A stretch of DNA of 6,217 bases from Pseudomonadota bacterium (GTDB taxonomy: Bacteria; Pseudomonadota; Gammaproteobacteria; Burkholderiales; Burkholderiaceae_B): assembly GCA_023388835.1 (NCBI GenBank), contig JAEWFK010000119.1, positions 1-6,217 on the forward strand, written 5' to 3'. Of this stretch, positions 6,049-6,217 are shown in pieces. The notes under the pieces were generated by a model. The model was not told the DNA's origin and searched no databases. It saw only the letters and a list, made by a program, of their open reading frames with translations. The first letter of the stretch is position 1, and every line of letters starts with the position of its first letter. Position numbers and translations under genes: made by a program.

Positions 6049-6077
6049 TTGATTGATGGAATAATAGAGCCGATTAT
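6049..6077 (+). promoter_or_regulatory. Possible sigma-70 promoter of hrcA
   Basis: TTGATT (6049-6054, four of six consensus bases) and GATTAT (6072-6077, four of six) are separated by 17 bp. A start near 6084 would leave an 18-nt leader that includes the hrcA ribosome-binding site. No CIRCE repeat (TTAGCACTC-N9-GAGTGCTAA) is visible, so HrcA autoregulation through CIRCE is not supported here. Confidence 0.4.
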
Positions 6078-6078
6078 A
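6073..6078 (-). promoter_or_regulatory. -10 element of the nadK-recN promoter
   Basis: The minus strand carries a perfect TATAAT at 6073-6078. Transcription would start near 6066 and give nadK a leader of about 32 nt. The matching -35 is poor: the best choice, at 6095-6100 with a 16-bp spacer, agrees at three of six bases. The promoter may therefore be weak or activator-assisted. The hexamer overlaps the proposed hrcA -10 on the other strand. Confidence 0.5.
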
Positions 6079-6101
6079 GGGTTCCGGCAGGGCGGGTACA
6101 T

Positions 6102-6217
6102 ATGGATGATCGAGCCAAGGCACTGTTGAAAGTGCTGATAGAGCGTTATATCGCAGACGGCCAGCCCGTCGGCTCGCGCACGCTTTCCAAGATGTTCGAC
6201 CTGTCTCCCGCCACGAT
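6102..6217 (+). CDS. hrcA: Heat-inducible transcription repressor HrcA, N-terminal part (cut by window edge)
   Basis: HrcA binds CIRCE operators and represses class I heat-shock genes such as groESL and dnaK, with GroEL modulating its activity. Only the first 38 codons are in the window. They include KVLIERYIADGQPVGSRTLS, matching the start of the family's winged-helix DNA-binding domain, and then DLSPAT, where the recognition helix begins. The ATG has GGGCGGG (6090-6096) at suitable spacing. The gene is divergent from nadK, with 67 bp between the two start codons. The effector part cannot be seen, so completeness is unknown. Confidence 0.93.
   Translation, partial: MDDRAKALLKVLIERYIADGQPVGSRTLSKMFDLSPAT

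Noticed and set aside
4388..6052. Open frame of 554 codons on the plus strand, antisense to recN and nadK
   Set aside because: It lies fully opposite two genes with complete family motifs. Its product is low in recognisable motifs and has the composition expected of an antisense frame in high-GC DNA.
6045..6058. Short tandem repeat TTGA/TGAT (about three units) upstream of nadK as a phase-variable element
   Set aside because: Three 4-bp units are too few to suggest slipped-strand variation, and the tract is outside any coding sequence.
1..6217. CRISPR array, prophage, toxin-antitoxin or defence system
   Set aside because: There are no spaced direct repeats, no phage or defence motifs, and no small paired genes. 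Apart from the IS end, every gene is a recognised housekeeping gene.

Overview
The window looks like core chromosome from a betaproteobacterium of the Burkholderiales, most likely the family Alcaligenaceae (Bordetella/Achromobacter/Pusillimonas-like). The reasons are high GC content, the proteobacterial MurB, DapB, BamE, Fur and RecN sequences, and a layout (bamE-dapB divergent from fur, and nadK-recN divergent from hrcA) that I recall from this family. This placement rests on recall of gene order and protein motifs, not on a search; the genus is not determined.

Layout, left to right. Positions 1-128 are the right end of an insertion sequence: the last 30 codons of an ISL3-family-type transposase, then a probable terminal inverted repeat. 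A perfect 15-bp-arm bidirectional terminator (153-184) separates it from tRNA-Gly(GCC), which is on the minus strand. The tRNA promoter lies back to back with a probable murB promoter. murB (+) converges on dapB (-). dapB is the downstream gene of a bamE-dapB unit on the minus strand. fur (+) is divergent from bamE and converges on recN (-), with only 6 bp between their stop codons. nadK (-) lies 6 bp upstream of recN and forms an operon with it. The window ends in the first 38 codons of hrcA (+), divergent from nadK.

The genes are housekeeping functions: peptidoglycan precursor synthesis (MurB, plus DapB supplying meso-diaminopimelate and lysine), outer-membrane protein assembly (BamE), iron-responsive repression (Fur), double-strand break repair (RecN), NADP synthesis (NadK) and heat-shock repression (HrcA). 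Both MurB and DapB are reductases that use NAD(P)H, but nothing in the layout links them to nadK functionally.

I found no undescribed multi-gene system. The points worth a second look are small: the IS end beside the tRNA terminator, two tightly packed divergent promoter regions (tRNA-Gly/murB and nadK/hrcA), a cluster of palindromes in the fur leader that resembles one in the murB-dapB gap, and uncertain starts for murB and bamE. Long open frames antisense to murB, dapB and recN/nadK are GC-driven shadows and were left out.
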